In this document: one piece after another, positions 1-8,333 of the stretch
How the letters are laid out: every line of letters starts with the position of its first letter
Numbering within the stretch: position 1 is the first letter of the stretch
Origin: an uncultured Marinobacter sp.
GTDB taxonomy: Bacteria > Pseudomonadota > Gammaproteobacteria > Pseudomonadales > Oleiphilaceae
DNA length: 37,221 nucleotides
Reading direction: 5' to 3'
Assembly (NCBI GenBank): GCA_913057975.1
Contig: CAJXOQ010000015.1
Location: 1 to 37,221, forward strand
Notes under the pieces: generated by a model
Databases searched by the model: none
What the model was told of the DNA's origin: nothing
The model's input: only the letters and a program-made list of their open reading frames with translations
Position numbers and translations under genes: made by a program

Positions 1-686
1 GCGAGGGCAGCAACGAACTGCGATTCGAGGACGAAGCGGACAAGGAACAGATCTACGTCCATGCCCAGAAAGACCTGGACCTGCTGGCGGAGAATAACCG
101 CACCGAAGTCATCAGGAATGACAGCCACCTGACCGTGGACAATCACCGCAAGGCCCACATCAAAGGCAATGACCACGCCACCGTGGATGGTGAGAAGCGG
201 GAACACACCGGCAAGGATCACAGCTTCAACGTGAGCGGCACTCTGCATCTCAAAGCTGGCACCGCCTGGCTCAGCGATTCCGGCACCGAACTGCACATCA
301 AGGCCGGCCAGAAAGCCGTTATCGAAGCCGGTGCGGAAATCACTCTCAAGGCCGGCGGTAGCTTCGTGAAGATTGACCCCAGTGGCGTTGCCATGGGTGG
401 TGCCGCCATCAAACTGAATGCTGGTGGGTCACCGGGCAAGGGCAGTGGGCAGAAGGTTCAGGTGCCGGAAATGCCGGGGTTGGTGGAGAAGAATGCTGGG
501 GCTGTTGCGCCTGCTGAGATTGCAGATGTTGGCCAGCGGGCGAATGCCGAGCCCAAACCTGTGGTTGCGCACCGATTGAAACAGGCGCGAATGAATCGGG
601 CAGCGGTGGTGGAACAGTGTCAGGAGCAGCCTGATGGTTCGTGTCCTCTCAGTAACTGCCCGTGTGGGAAAGCTCAGCAGGTGTAA
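1..686 (+). CDS. vgrG: T6SS spike protein VgrG, C-terminal part (5' end outside window)
   Basis: The open frame enters from the left edge (first full codon at position 3) and gives the last 227 residues of a VgrG, the trimeric spike that tips the T6SS tube and carries effectors. The visible part begins with the family's [12 protein letters not shown] segment and 'QIYVHAQKD'. It continues with the repetitive beta-helical DUF2345-type region (H-I-K/L-K-A-G repeats) and ends that region with the [11 protein letters not shown] signature. A proline- and alanine-rich tail of about 70 residues follows and ends in a Cys cluster (CPLSNCPCG). The gp27/gp5-like N-terminal domains lie outside the window. 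The next gene, a DUF4123 adaptor, starts 12 nt downstream, so this VgrG probably loads the effector encoded behind it. The family is certain; the role of the Cys tail is unknown. Confidence 0.95.
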   Translation, partial: EGSNELRFEDEADKEQIYVHAQKDLDLLAENNRTEVIRNDSHLTVDNHRKAHIKGNDHATVDGEKREHTGKDHSFNVSGTLHLKAGTAWLSDSGTELHIKAGQKAVIEAGAEITLKAGGSFVKIDPSGVAMGGAAIKLNAGGSPGKGSGQKVQVPEMPGLVEKNAGAVAPAEIADVGQRANAEPKPVVAHRLKQARMNRAAVVEQCQEQPDGSCPLSNCPCGKAQQV

Positions 687-698
687 GCGGAGAGTTTC

Positions 699-1238
699 AT
701 GGTCAATTCACCTAAAAAGTTCAATAAAACTCGTTATCTTGTTTTGGAATCTCAGCAAAAAAAGCCCTTGCTCCAGGAACTCTACGAAATCTCGGAAAGT
801 CCTCAATGGCTCTACCTGTTTGCGGATACCGACTGGCAAGCCTATCTCAAGGATGGTCCGATTTTGTTGGAAGCCGGACAGGACAGTGCTGAGTACCGTT
901 GGGCTCTTAAGGGGCTGAAGCAAGAACGTTTGACCGGTCTTATTCTGGAATCTACAAAGGAACTTGATGTAGTAGCCAACTGGTTGAGGGAGCGCTTGAC
1001 TGTGCGTTTCGAGGGTCAAAGAGAAGGACTGCTTCGGTTTTACGACCCACTGATCTGGCATCAATTGAAACCACAAAGTAAGCCAGGGGCAGTTGTCATT
1101 GATCGGGCCATCTATTGGTATGACGAGCTCGGTCAACAGCGGTGGCTAACGACTGAGAATCCAGAACCAATTGCCATGTCGCCAGCGCCGTCACTGGACG
1201 AGCAACAGTGGTTGGCATTGAATGCCACCAGCGCCTAA
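699..1238 (+). CDS. DUF4123 domain protein, probable T6SS effector adaptor/chaperone
   Basis: This 179-residue soluble protein matches the DUF4123 pattern: an early 'LYLFADTDW' strand (about residues 38-46), a central 'LTGLILES' segment, and the diagnostic 'LLRFYDPLIWHQL' near residues 110-122. DUF4123 proteins (Tap/Tec type) bind effectors and load them onto a cognate VgrG. The start at 699 follows a clear GCGGAGAG ribosome binding site. The gene lies between vgrG (12-nt gap) and the large putative effector (38-nt gap), the canonical adaptor position. Its base composition is more AT-rich than vgrG, consistent with modular replacement of the cargo part of the locus. The adaptor role is inferred from family and position. 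Confidence 0.85.
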   Translation: MVNSPKKFNKTRYLVLESQQKKPLLQELYEISESPQWLYLFADTDWQAYLKDGPILLEAGQDSAEYRWALKGLKQERLTGLILESTKELDVVANWLRERLTVRFEGQREGLLRFYDPLIWHQLKPQSKPGAVVIDRAIYWYDELGQQRWLTTENPEPIAMSPAPSLDEQQWLALNATSA

Positions 1239-1276
1239 ACATGAATTTATCGTTTTAAGCGAAAGGAATTACATGG

Positions 1277-4200
1277 ATGTCTGAAACCACGTCTACCCAA
1301 ACAGCAGGAAGCTGTGGCCCGGCCTGCGAGGGCGAATCGTTGATCATTGAGGTGATAGGAAAAGATCACCCTGAGGGGCATGCCTTCCGGATCTATGACG
1401 AAAGTGATAATGAGCAGCAGGAATGGTTAGAGAATCAGGGGCAGGTTGAGGATCTGGATGAGTCGATGCTGACTATCTGGCCATGGAAAGGACAGACAAA
1501 CCGTAACATCTGGCTTGATATTGAGGCTCGGGAAGGCGCTCCCATCCGCGTTCCCCTGTTCAACGGTGTTGCCAGCACCCCGCGTCAGCTCGAGAGACAG
1601 TGGAACCGAATATGGCCAGTAGTTCCCCTGGCCATGATAAATGATCCGGACCCGGAACCCGGCCAGTCTGCCGGTAACGTTGTTCCGGTCAGGCCTGGTT
1701 TCATCTACATCTTCCGGAACGGCACACTCTGGCGCGAAATTGAGGTTCGCAATGGGGAAGCAGGTGTCCCGGAGTTCTGTGATGTCCGCCTCGCGGATTA
1801 CCTGGAGCCGGGCTCGTCGGGCGTCACCGATGATCACCGTGACGTCGCAGGTAAACCCTTGCCCGGAATCTGGTTGCCTGTGTGTCACATGAATAACTCC
1901 GTCCTGGTCGAGTTTCAGATGGCCTTCTCGGAAGTGCAACTATCTGCTGAGCGTATTACTTATCTGGAACTAAACAATGCAGCCCGGCAGCAACGATGCC
2001 AGACACTGCGAGGCCCGGAACCCCCGGTTTCCCCGCTGGATTCTACCGAGCAGCAGATGACGGCGGGCGGTTTGGTTTCCCTTACCCCCCTACCGCCAAT
2101 GCGACTGAGGGAGTCGGAGCTGGAGCAACGTCTGCCTCGTCCTTGGAATCAGGTTTACAATCTCTCCGGTACCCATGCCAGTAACCTGTTCAGTCAGGCT
2201 AGGGAAGAATTGCAGGCTTTTGGCACCGGTGGGGCTTCTGCGGAAGAAGCCTGGGAAGCTGCGTACTATAGCGATGCCCCCCTCCGGGGAGCGCCTGCCG
2301 CCCGGGCTGATGCCCTGTTAGCAGGATCAGAACCCGATTCCGTTAATACTGAACTCTGGCAAGCACTCGATACCTCGGAAGATGCCTTGTCATCTGCAAA
2401 GGAAAACCACTACGCAGGCGTAATCCTGGAGGACCGCCTCTTTTCTCTGCGTCATCGCCTTACCCAGGCACTGGAAGCGCATCGTCTGCTGACTGGCCTG
2501 CTGGAGGCGGTTGGTCAAAAACCTCATAGTGATAGCGCCCAGCTCGTATACCGACTTATGGGGCCGGAACGATTGGGAGGGCAGGACAACCCCTTGCATG
2601 TCCACTTGAATGAAATAGACTCTAGCCGATTCGGCCCTCTGCACACCCATCTGCTGACCGCACAACGCCAGCTTGCCCGGGAAGAACTCGCCGAGGCTCA
2701 GAAACAACTGGCAGGGCTGGTTCGGCAAACTGATAACCAGATTGCTATGGCGGATCTGTTCAGCCTCTCGAACGCTGACTATATCGAAGGTTTTTCCGTT
2801 ACCCGAGACCTCTTCCTGGCGTTGGCGCTGGATCCCGACGGTATCGATCATCTGGCCCGCGCCGAGTCCACCAGCGAAGCGCAGGTACAGGATGCCAACG
2901 ACCTGGTCCTAAAGATCGTTGAAGAGGGCAGCGACCAACCACTGCATCGCATGTTGTTCCCATCTGAGGAATCACAGGGGCCTGACGGCGTAGCTCATGG
3001 AAGCGCCGCAAAGGGAGAATGCGGTGATGGCCGATGCCGCCCGGCAGACTTGGAGAGATTACCCGACCAACCACCTAAAATGGATGAGGTGCAGACCCTG
3101 ACGGCAGCGGCACTGGCCGGTCTGGCGAAGACCGATGCTATTGATCTGTCCTCTGAAGCGAAACGCTGGATGGCCGCCGTCGGCGCGACCCTCGACGGGA
3201 TCGACAAGCATGTCCGCGCCCTGGCCAACCGGCTGAAATCCCAGGCCTACAGACTCGACAGCCGGCTATATGGTCCACTGTTGAGAATGGCAAAGGCTCG
3301 CGATCCCTCACTACTTGGTAGCGTGCAGTTGGTGGCCCGAAATGCGGTCCCCCAGGGTTGGATTATCCTCGGGTTACGTGACCCGGCCTCCGGCCTGGAG
3401 ATGGGGCTAACCGAAGCCGACCGTGAATATGCCCACAAAATCAACGGCCACCGACGTTTCTACGGAGAATACCTGGACTCTGATGGCAACCCCTTGGCAA
3501 GTACCAGAAAATCCAATATTCCGGACCTCACCGGGACCGCCGAAGCCCGCGAAGTGAGAGTCTACGCTGCCCCCGAAACCTCGGAGGTGGTCCGGGCGCA
3601 GCGGGATATGAAACGGATGAAGCGTTGGGATGATTTTTTTAGCAGAATCAGGGTGCCTTATCTGGTATTGGTCCTTGAGGGGCATAATATTTGGAATGAA
3701 TTCAGTCTTCTTAAAAAAGTCGAGGCTCAGAAAGGTCTAACTCGTGCAGGGTTCGGAGTTGTAAGCGCAGGATTAGACTTAATATTTGCAGGAACTATTG
3801 CTGTTGAGCGGCTGAGCATGGACCTTAAAATCTGGGGTCAAATTTCTTCCAAGTTGGGAGATAAAGCGTTCCAAACCACCAGCCCCGTTTTCCAACGAGC
3901 ATTGCCTTCACTTGCTCGGGCAATACCAGCAGTTGTTACAAAACGCATGCTCGGTGGCCTGATTACCGCTGGACTCACTATTACTGTCTCACTACTGGAC
4001 ATGGCCCACGAATGGGATACTGGCGACATTGACTCTGCAGCAGCCTATGGTGCTTCAGCGGTCGGTGGAGGCATGATGGTGATGGGAGGGCTGATGATGG
4101 CCAAGATGACCGAGGCTGGAATCGCACCGATTCTGTTGGGCCTGGGGCCTTGGGGTTGGGTTCTGGCTGGAGCCACGGTCGCTATTGGCGCCGGGTTGCT

Positions 4201-4885
4201 GGCCACAATGCTGAACGACCCGCCTCTAGTCGACTGGCTGAAGCGTAGCCCATTTGGCCCGGAACAAGACGATGCTTATCCCCATCTGGCGGACAATCCG
4301 GAAGAAACCTATTACCGACTGGTGAACTTGTTGGCAAAGCCACGCATTACGATTGAAACGGTCAATAACCTGCACGCTAAACTAGCAGGAGAAGGCTACG
4401 CCATCGATACAGGGCAGGAGAGAAAGCTTGCAACCATCAACACCGTTGTACGGGTTGAAAATAATCTTGCCGCCATGCTGGACTCAGCCATCCTTACCAT
4501 TGCCATGCGACCGGTAACGGTTACGCGTACTCCCACCCGCCGAGGACTGAGAACGCGACGGGAGATAGCCGAAGAATCACCGCAGGTGATACTTGAACAA
4601 CCTATTCCCAGTGGTAAGGCCTGTTACCTTGCACTGCCACCGCGGGAAACCTTTAAAACCACTTGGGGCCAAGAGGGCGTAAGAACCCGTGAGGTAGTGG
4701 TCCGTGCGCAATGGCAGGGTAGTGTGGAATTTGACGAAACCTGCCGTAACATGGTCTTTCCCGCCCCGGAACTGCACGACAACACCACCTTTGATCTGGT
4801 TGCTCACGGTGAGCCGGACTTCAGCGAGACTCGCCGGCGTTTCTGGGCGGATGAGCAGACTCATAAATCGGAGGAAACCACATGA
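1277..4885 (+). CDS. Large putative T6SS membrane-targeting effector (1202 aa)
   Basis: I do not recognise a named domain across this 1202-residue protein. The N-terminal about 300 residues look like a beta-rich delivery domain ('VVPVRPGFIYIFRNGTLW' near residue 135-155, similar in style to the N-terminal halves of VasX-like effectors). Residues about 380-560 are helical and charged. Residues about 885-985 hold three hydrophobic, Gly/Ala/Met-rich segments around 'GGGMMVMGGLMMAKM' and 'LGPWGWVLAGATVAIGAG'. About 210 mostly polar residues follow. There is no signal peptide. A buried hydrophobic hairpin set in a large soluble protein behind vgrG-DUF4123 is the plan of a pore-forming T6SS toxin. 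The start at 1277 follows GAAAGGAA. An overlapping ATGA links it to the next gene. The effector role is a strong inference from context; pore formation is a weaker one. Confidence 0.7.
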   Translation: MSETTSTQTAGSCGPACEGESLIIEVIGKDHPEGHAFRIYDESDNEQQEWLENQGQVEDLDESMLTIWPWKGQTNRNIWLDIEAREGAPIRVPLFNGVASTPRQLERQWNRIWPVVPLAMINDPDPEPGQSAGNVVPVRPGFIYIFRNGTLWREIEVRNGEAGVPEFCDVRLADYLEPGSSGVTDDHRDVAGKPLPGIWLPVCHMNNSVLVEFQMAFSEVQLSAERITYLELNNAARQQRCQTLRGPEPPVSPLDSTEQQMTAGGLVSLTPLPPMRLRESELEQRLPRPWNQVYNLSGTHASNLFSQAREELQAFGTGGASAEEAWEAAYYSDAPLRGAPAARADALLAGSEPDSVNTELWQALDTSEDALSSAKENHYAGVILEDRLFSLRHRLTQALEAHRLLTGLLEAVGQKPHSDSAQLVYRLMGPERLGGQDNPLHVHLNEIDSSRFGPLHTHLLTAQRQLAREELAEAQKQLAGLVRQTDNQIAMADLFSLSNADYIEGFSVTRDLFLALALDPDGIDHLARAESTSEAQVQDANDLVLKIVEEGSDQPLHRMLFPSEESQGPDGVAHGSAAKGECGDGRCRPADLERLPDQPPKMDEVQTLTAAALAGLAKTDAIDLSSEAKRWMAAVGATLDGIDKHVRALANRLKSQAYRLDSRLYGPLLRMAKARDPSLLGSVQLVARNAVPQGWIILGLRDPASGLEMGLTEADREYAHKINGHRRFYGEYLDSDGNPLASTRKSNIPDLTGTAEAREVRVYAAPETSEVVRAQRDMKRMKRWDDFFSRIRVPYLVLVLEGHNIWNEFSLLKKVEAQKGLTRAGFGVVSAGLDLIFAGTIAVERLSMDLKIWGQISSKLGDKAFQTTSPVFQRALPSLARAIPAVVTKRMLGGLITAGLTITVSLLDMAHEWDTGDIDSAAAYGASAVGGGMMVMGGLMMAKMTEAGIAPILLGLGPWGWVLAGATVAIGAGLLATMLNDPPLVDWLKRSPFGPEQDDAYPHLADNPEETYYRLVNLLAKPRITIETVNNLHAKLAGEGYAIDTGQERKLATINTVVRVENNLAAMLDSAILTIAMRPVTVTRTPTRRGLRTRREIAEESPQVILEQPIPSGKACYLALPPRETFKTTWGQEGVRTREVVVRAQWQGSVEFDETCRNMVFPAPELHDNTTFDLVAHGEPDFSETRRRFWADEQTHKSEETT

Positions 4886-5901
4886 CGGCCATCCAGGAGG
4901 ATTCCGGCTACGCTTCAACTGCGTATCGCAGCAATCGGAAAGCTCTGGAGCCAAGAGAACCCGACCAGCAAAGCGCCCTGTTCCATAAGACTTGGACCAT
5001 GGGGCCGCCGTTACCGAAAGGTCCCCTCTCTGGAGTGTTTCCTCACAGCTTTCTGCAAACTTGGGGCCCAAAGGAAGTTAGAGAGGACGATGAGAACCTC
5101 CGTCGCTTCAAATCCGAGGCTGAGGCTGGGGGAGAGCCACTTGATCCAGTGGGCTGGATTAATGACGAAAGTATACGCTATGCCTCTCTGCCCAAGGTGA
5201 GTTGGGTGCTATTGTGGCTCCAGCATGGGGGGCGCCTCACATCCCTGTGGCTATTTCCATTTTTCATATTCGCTTGGTCGGTTTTGTGGTTTATGGAACC
5301 TGAGCGGGATTCTTTTTCACAATTCTTTTCAGATGGAATACTCCCGACACTACTATTCTTTTTCCTACCCTTACTTCTCTGCTGGGGCATTGGCAGATTC
5401 CTCGAGATCAAGTATCCAAAAGTTGTCTATCAGCAACCCAAGGGCCCTCTGTGGGAACTCAACCGCCGCACTGGCATGGTCACCCTCTTCAAGGACCCGG
5501 AGAAGGAAGGTCAGTCCGGCGAAATACGGGGCGAGGCCCCATTCCATGAATGGGACGGCTACCTACTCAGCCTGCCAGACCATCAGGGCAATATCTGGTA
5601 TCGGCTGGTACTGGTCCACAAAACGCAGGAGTGGGCGCTGCCCATGAACCAACTATTAGCCGCCACGACCAATAGGGAAGACGTACTCGCATACTGGGAT
5701 CTGGTCCGCCAGTACATGGACGTCACCAAACCATTACCAGATATTCCATTGTTTGAAGCCTACCGTTACCTCGACCCAACTACCCGTTCGCACGATGAGA
5801 AAAAGGGAAGAGATCCTTTATACTGGCGTAATATGAGCGAGCAGGACTACGAAGCGTTCAAACGTAAAAACCGCACCGCTCTGGCTGGCCACTCATGGTA
5901 G
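4882..5901 (+). CDS. DUF6708-like membrane protein, probable immunity protein to the upstream effector
   Basis: This 339-residue protein has a soluble N-terminal section, two hydrophobic segments (about residues 117-137 and 152-172) and a soluble C-terminal domain with 'PLWELNRRTGMVTLF'. That last motif I associate from memory with the DUF6708 family found beside T6SS cargo genes. Its ATG overlaps the effector stop codon (ATGA at 4882-4885), implying translational coupling, as expected for a toxin-immunity pair. Two membrane helices suit protection against an effector acting at the inner membrane. The hydrophobic part is locally AT-rich. It could instead be an accessory or loading protein; there is no direct evidence of neutralisation in sequence alone. 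Confidence 0.65.
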   Translation: MTAIQEDSGYASTAYRSNRKALEPREPDQQSALFHKTWTMGPPLPKGPLSGVFPHSFLQTWGPKEVREDDENLRRFKSEAEAGGEPLDPVGWINDESIRYASLPKVSWVLLWLQHGGRLTSLWLFPFFIFAWSVLWFMEPERDSFSQFFSDGILPTLLFFFLPLLLCWGIGRFLEIKYPKVVYQQPKGPLWELNRRTGMVTLFKDPEKEGQSGEIRGEAPFHEWDGYLLSLPDHQGNIWYRLVLVHKTQEWALPMNQLLAATTNREDVLAYWDLVRQYMDVTKPLPDIPLFEAYRYLDPTTRSHDEKKGRDPLYWRNMSEQDYEAFKRKNRTALAGHSW

Positions 5902-5955
5902 TCGGCAAAGCACGTTTCAGTGAAGAATCACTAATATCGAAATGGATAGTTACCC

Positions 5956-6399
5956 ATGAAAGGACTCCTAATCCTACTCTGCCTACTAACCACCCAAATC
6001 ACCCAGGCCGGCACCTACCGCTGGGTCGATGAAAACGGCCAGACCCACTTCGGGGATCGGCCTCCGGCGAACGCAGCCTCTGATGAAGTGGAGCTGAAGG
6101 CCCCTGCGCCGTCTTCGGATGCCGATGCCCGAGCGCGCAAGCAGCGGATGAACGAATTCCTCGAGCAAACCGAGCAGGAGCGGGCAGAGCGCAATGAGGC
6201 AAAAGCACAGCAGGAGTCGAAAGCGGCGAAGCATGAGGCTATGTGTGAGTCCTTGCGGGCACGTTTGAAGTATATGAAAAGCGTATCGGGGATATACCGG
6301 CTGAATAATGACGGCGAGCGGGTGTTTGTCGACGATGAGGAAAACAAGCGTATCCGTCAGGAGTTTCGTGCCAAGGTACAGAGTGAATGCGGCGCCTGA
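5956..6399 (+). CDS. Secreted DUF4124 domain protein
   Basis: The product is 147 residues with a typical signal peptide (Lys followed by a Leu-rich core, cleavage probably after 'ITQA' near residue 18). Next comes the DUF4124 signature 'TYRWVDENGQTHFGDRPP', then a long charged Ala/Glu/Lys-rich helix with probable coiled-coil character, and a short C-terminal domain with two conserved-looking cysteines. DUF4124 proteins are periplasmic or envelope proteins of unknown function, common in gammaproteobacteria. The gene overlaps the start of the DNA ligase gene by 13 nt, so the two are probably co-translated. No strong Shine-Dalgarno sequence is visible before the start. Confidence 0.85.
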   Translation: MKGLLILLCLLTTQITQAGTYRWVDENGQTHFGDRPPANAASDEVELKAPAPSSDADARARKQRMNEFLEQTEQERAERNEAKAQQESKAAKHEAMCESLRARLKYMKSVSGIYRLNNDGERVFVDDEENKRIRQEFRAKVQSECGA

Positions 6400-7235
6400 T
6401 TGCGTTCTGGTTTGTTTTTGCTCTCGTTGCAGCGTTCAACGCCCATGCAGAACCACCGGAACTCGCGCTGGCTGGCGTCTATGAGGAGGGCGTTGCCCTC
6501 AATGATTACTGGGTAAGCGAGAAACTGGACGGTGTTCGGGCCTATTGGGATGGTGAGCGATTCTGGTCCCGGGGTGGCAACGAGTATCGGGCGCCGGACT
6601 GGTTTACCGAGGGCTTTCCTGATGTGCCCATGGACGGCGAACTTTGGATGGGACGAGGCCGATTTTCGGAGTTGTCCGGTGCGGTTCGACGGCTGGAGCC
6701 GGTAGATCCGAGCTGGCGCCAGATCCGGTTTATGGTGTTTGATCTTCCGGCGCTCGATCAGCCCTTTTCTGAACGTATTGCGGCTATGGAGGCGTTATTG
6801 CAGCCATCACTGTCGCCATTCCTGGCCATGGTCGTGCAACGTAAGGCCGCGGATCATGAGCGTTTGATGTCGGCGTTGGACAAGGTGGTGTCCGAGGGCG
6901 GCGAGGGTTTGATGCTGCGGCGCGGCGGCAGTCTTCATTCAGCGGGCCGCTCAGATGACCTGTTGAAGGTGAAGCGTTATGACGATGCCGAGGCGGTCGT
7001 GGTGGAGCATCTTGCCGGCAGGGGAAAATACGAAGGCATGCTCGGATCGGTGCGGGTAAGACGGGATGATGGGCGACAGTTCCGCATCGGCACCGGGTTC
7101 AGTGATGAGCAACGGGAAAATCCGCCGCCGGTTGGGGCCACCATCACCTATAAATATTACGGCTTCACGTCGACGGGCCTTCCACGGTTTGCCAGTTTTC
7201 TTCGAGTTCGCAATGACGAACCCGCGGCACCTTGA
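6387..7235 (+). CDS. ligE: Periplasmic ATP-dependent DNA ligase (LigE type)
   Basis: This is a minimal ATP-dependent DNA ligase of 282 residues. The nucleotidyltransferase motif I 'SEKLDGVRAYW' puts the adenylated lysine at K46. 'DGELWMGRG' (motif III region), 'EGLMLRR' (motif IV) and 'LLKVKRYDD' (motif V) follow in order, then a short OB-fold ending with 'TYKYYGFTSTGLPRF'. No helical DNA-binding domain is present, as in the LigE class. The first 21 residues form a signal peptide (cleavage near 'NAHA'), so the enzyme should act in the periplasm, a location proposed for LigE proteins in DNA uptake or extracellular DNA repair. It overlaps the DUF4124 gene by 13 nt. All catalytic motifs look intact. 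Confidence 0.9.
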   Translation: MRRLIAFWFVFALVAAFNAHAEPPELALAGVYEEGVALNDYWVSEKLDGVRAYWDGERFWSRGGNEYRAPDWFTEGFPDVPMDGELWMGRGRFSELSGAVRRLEPVDPSWRQIRFMVFDLPALDQPFSERIAAMEALLQPSLSPFLAMVVQRKAADHERLMSALDKVVSEGGEGLMLRRGGSLHSAGRSDDLLKVKRYDDAEAVVVEHLAGRGKYEGMLGSVRVRRDDGRQFRIGTGFSDEQRENPPPVGATITYKYYGFTSTGLPRFASFLRVRNDEPAAP

Positions 7236-7281
7236 GTTACCCCGCTGAATTACGAGGTCTTCACATGGCGCCCCGAACCTT

Positions 7282-7291
7282 GTGCTACAGT
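7282..7291 (+). promoter_or_regulatory. Candidate extended -10 / sigma-S-like promoter of the DUF883 operon
   Basis: The sequence TGTGCTACAGT contains an extended TGn element before TACAGT (4/6 to TATAAT). It also fits the sigma-S preference for C just upstream of the -10 (GCTACAGT). No good -35 box lies 16-18 bp upstream, which is typical of extended -10 or sigma-S promoters. It would give a leader of about 140 nt before the start at 7439. Enteric DUF883/ElaB/YqjD genes are known to be sigma-S dependent. The rest of the 7236-7438 gap shows nothing I can identify. Confidence 0.35.
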
Positions 7292-7438
7292 GAATCTAAC
7301 CGTGGTTGTTCTAAATCTTCCCATGGTTGCTGAATAGCTGCATTGCAAGGACAGTTTTTCAAGCGGTGTTCAGTGAGCAGTGTGTATCGTTACCACAAGC
7401 CGAAATAGCAGTAAGGTTTACTGATAAGGAGGCAACAA

Positions 7439-7762
7439 ATGGAAGCGAAATCCGGTCAGAATGACTATGAGCAGGTCAGGCAGGACCTGCAGCAACTTCG
7501 CGAAGACCTGTCAAAACTCACCAAAACCGTTGCCGATGGGCACAAGAGCAATATCAGCAACTTGCGTGATGAAATTCGCCGGGAAAGCCGGGAAGCTTTT
7601 GACCAGGTCAGGCAGCGTGGGGATGAAGCCTTCAACCGCGCCCGTGATGCAAGTACTAAGGCGGTGCACGATGTTGAGCACAAAATCGAGGAACGGCCGT
7701 TCCTGAGTGTTGTGCTCATGTTCCTGGCAGGCTTGTTGGTTGGCCGGTTGCTGGATCGCTGA
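7439..7762 (+). CDS. DUF883/YqjD/ElaB-family membrane-anchored stress protein
   Basis: The product is a 107-residue amphipathic helical protein, probably coiled coil from about residue 8 to 85, rich in Asp/Glu/Arg/Gln. It ends with 'RPFLSVVLMFLAGLLVGRLLDR', a single C-terminal membrane anchor (about residues 87-104) carrying the small-residue G-x-x-x-G pattern of the YqjD/ElaB family. E. coli members anchor at the inner membrane by the C-terminus and bind ribosomes in stationary phase; that role is known for the family, not shown here. The start follows a strong TAAGGAGG site. The next gene begins 2 nt after the stop, forming a two-gene operon. Confidence 0.85.
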   Translation: MEAKSGQNDYEQVRQDLQQLREDLSKLTKTVADGHKSNISNLRDEIRRESREAFDQVRQRGDEAFNRARDASTKAVHDVEHKIEERPFLSVVLMFLAGLLVGRLLDR

Positions 7763-7764
7763 TC

Positions 7765-8262
7765 ATGCCTGATTCAGCCTGGTTGCAGGGCGTCTTGCGC
7801 AAGGCAGTCGCGGCCATCATTGGTTTTATGCTGGCCTTTGTGTTGCTGGTCGCCCTGCTGATCACGGGATTCTACATGCTCGTTAATGCCGCCACGCTGG
7901 CGTTGTCACCCATGCTGGGTGAAGCCGGCGCCATGGCGGTGACGGGCGTCTCCTGTCTGTTGCTGCTGGCGTTGTTTTTCTACCGGATGACACGTCCCGC
8001 TACGTCCAAAAAAACCGCCAGTAAGGGTGATCGGTCTTCCGCCTCACCAATCGATACCATCAGGGAGCTTGTCCGTAACAACCCGCTGGAAGCCGCATTC
8101 GCGGCGTTCACGCTCGGTGTGGTGGAGCACGGAGACCCTCGCCTGAAGTCACTGCTGTTGCAGGGTGGGATGGTCCTGATGAAGGAAGCCGAAGCCGAGC
8201 AGGCCCGAGACAAAGACAAAACGGACTCACGGGAAAGTGGCACGGAGGCGCCAGTCACATGA
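7765..8262 (+). CDS. YqjE-like inner-membrane partner of the DUF883 protein
   Basis: This 165-residue protein has two closely spaced hydrophobic segments (about residues 15-41 and 48-74), then a polar C-terminal half containing 'NNPLEAAFAAFTLGVVEHGDPRLKSLLLQ' in two parts and a Glu/Lys-rich tail. Position directly behind a DUF883 gene and the two-helix layout match YqjE/holin-like partners of the yqjD-yqjE pair, although sequence likeness is modest to my reading. It is probably co-transcribed with 7439-7762. Function is unknown; membrane or ribosome-hibernation related roles are guesses from the neighbour. Confidence 0.6.
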   Translation: MPDSAWLQGVLRKAVAAIIGFMLAFVLLVALLITGFYMLVNAATLALSPMLGEAGAMAVTGVSCLLLLALFFYRMTRPATSKKTASKGDRSSASPIDTIRELVRNNPLEAAFAAFTLGVVEHGDPRLKSLLLQGGMVLMKEAEAEQARDKDKTDSRESGTEAPVT

Positions 8263-8333
8263 TCGTCACCTGAGCGTAACCCCCCGCGCCGACAATAGCC
8301 GTGCAGTACCATTCATCGCACAGGGAGCTTGTT

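Noticed and set aside
1273..1284. ATG at 1273 just before the effector start
   Set aside because: It reads only M-D-V-stop; the in-frame ATG at 1277 has proper spacing from GAAAGGAA.
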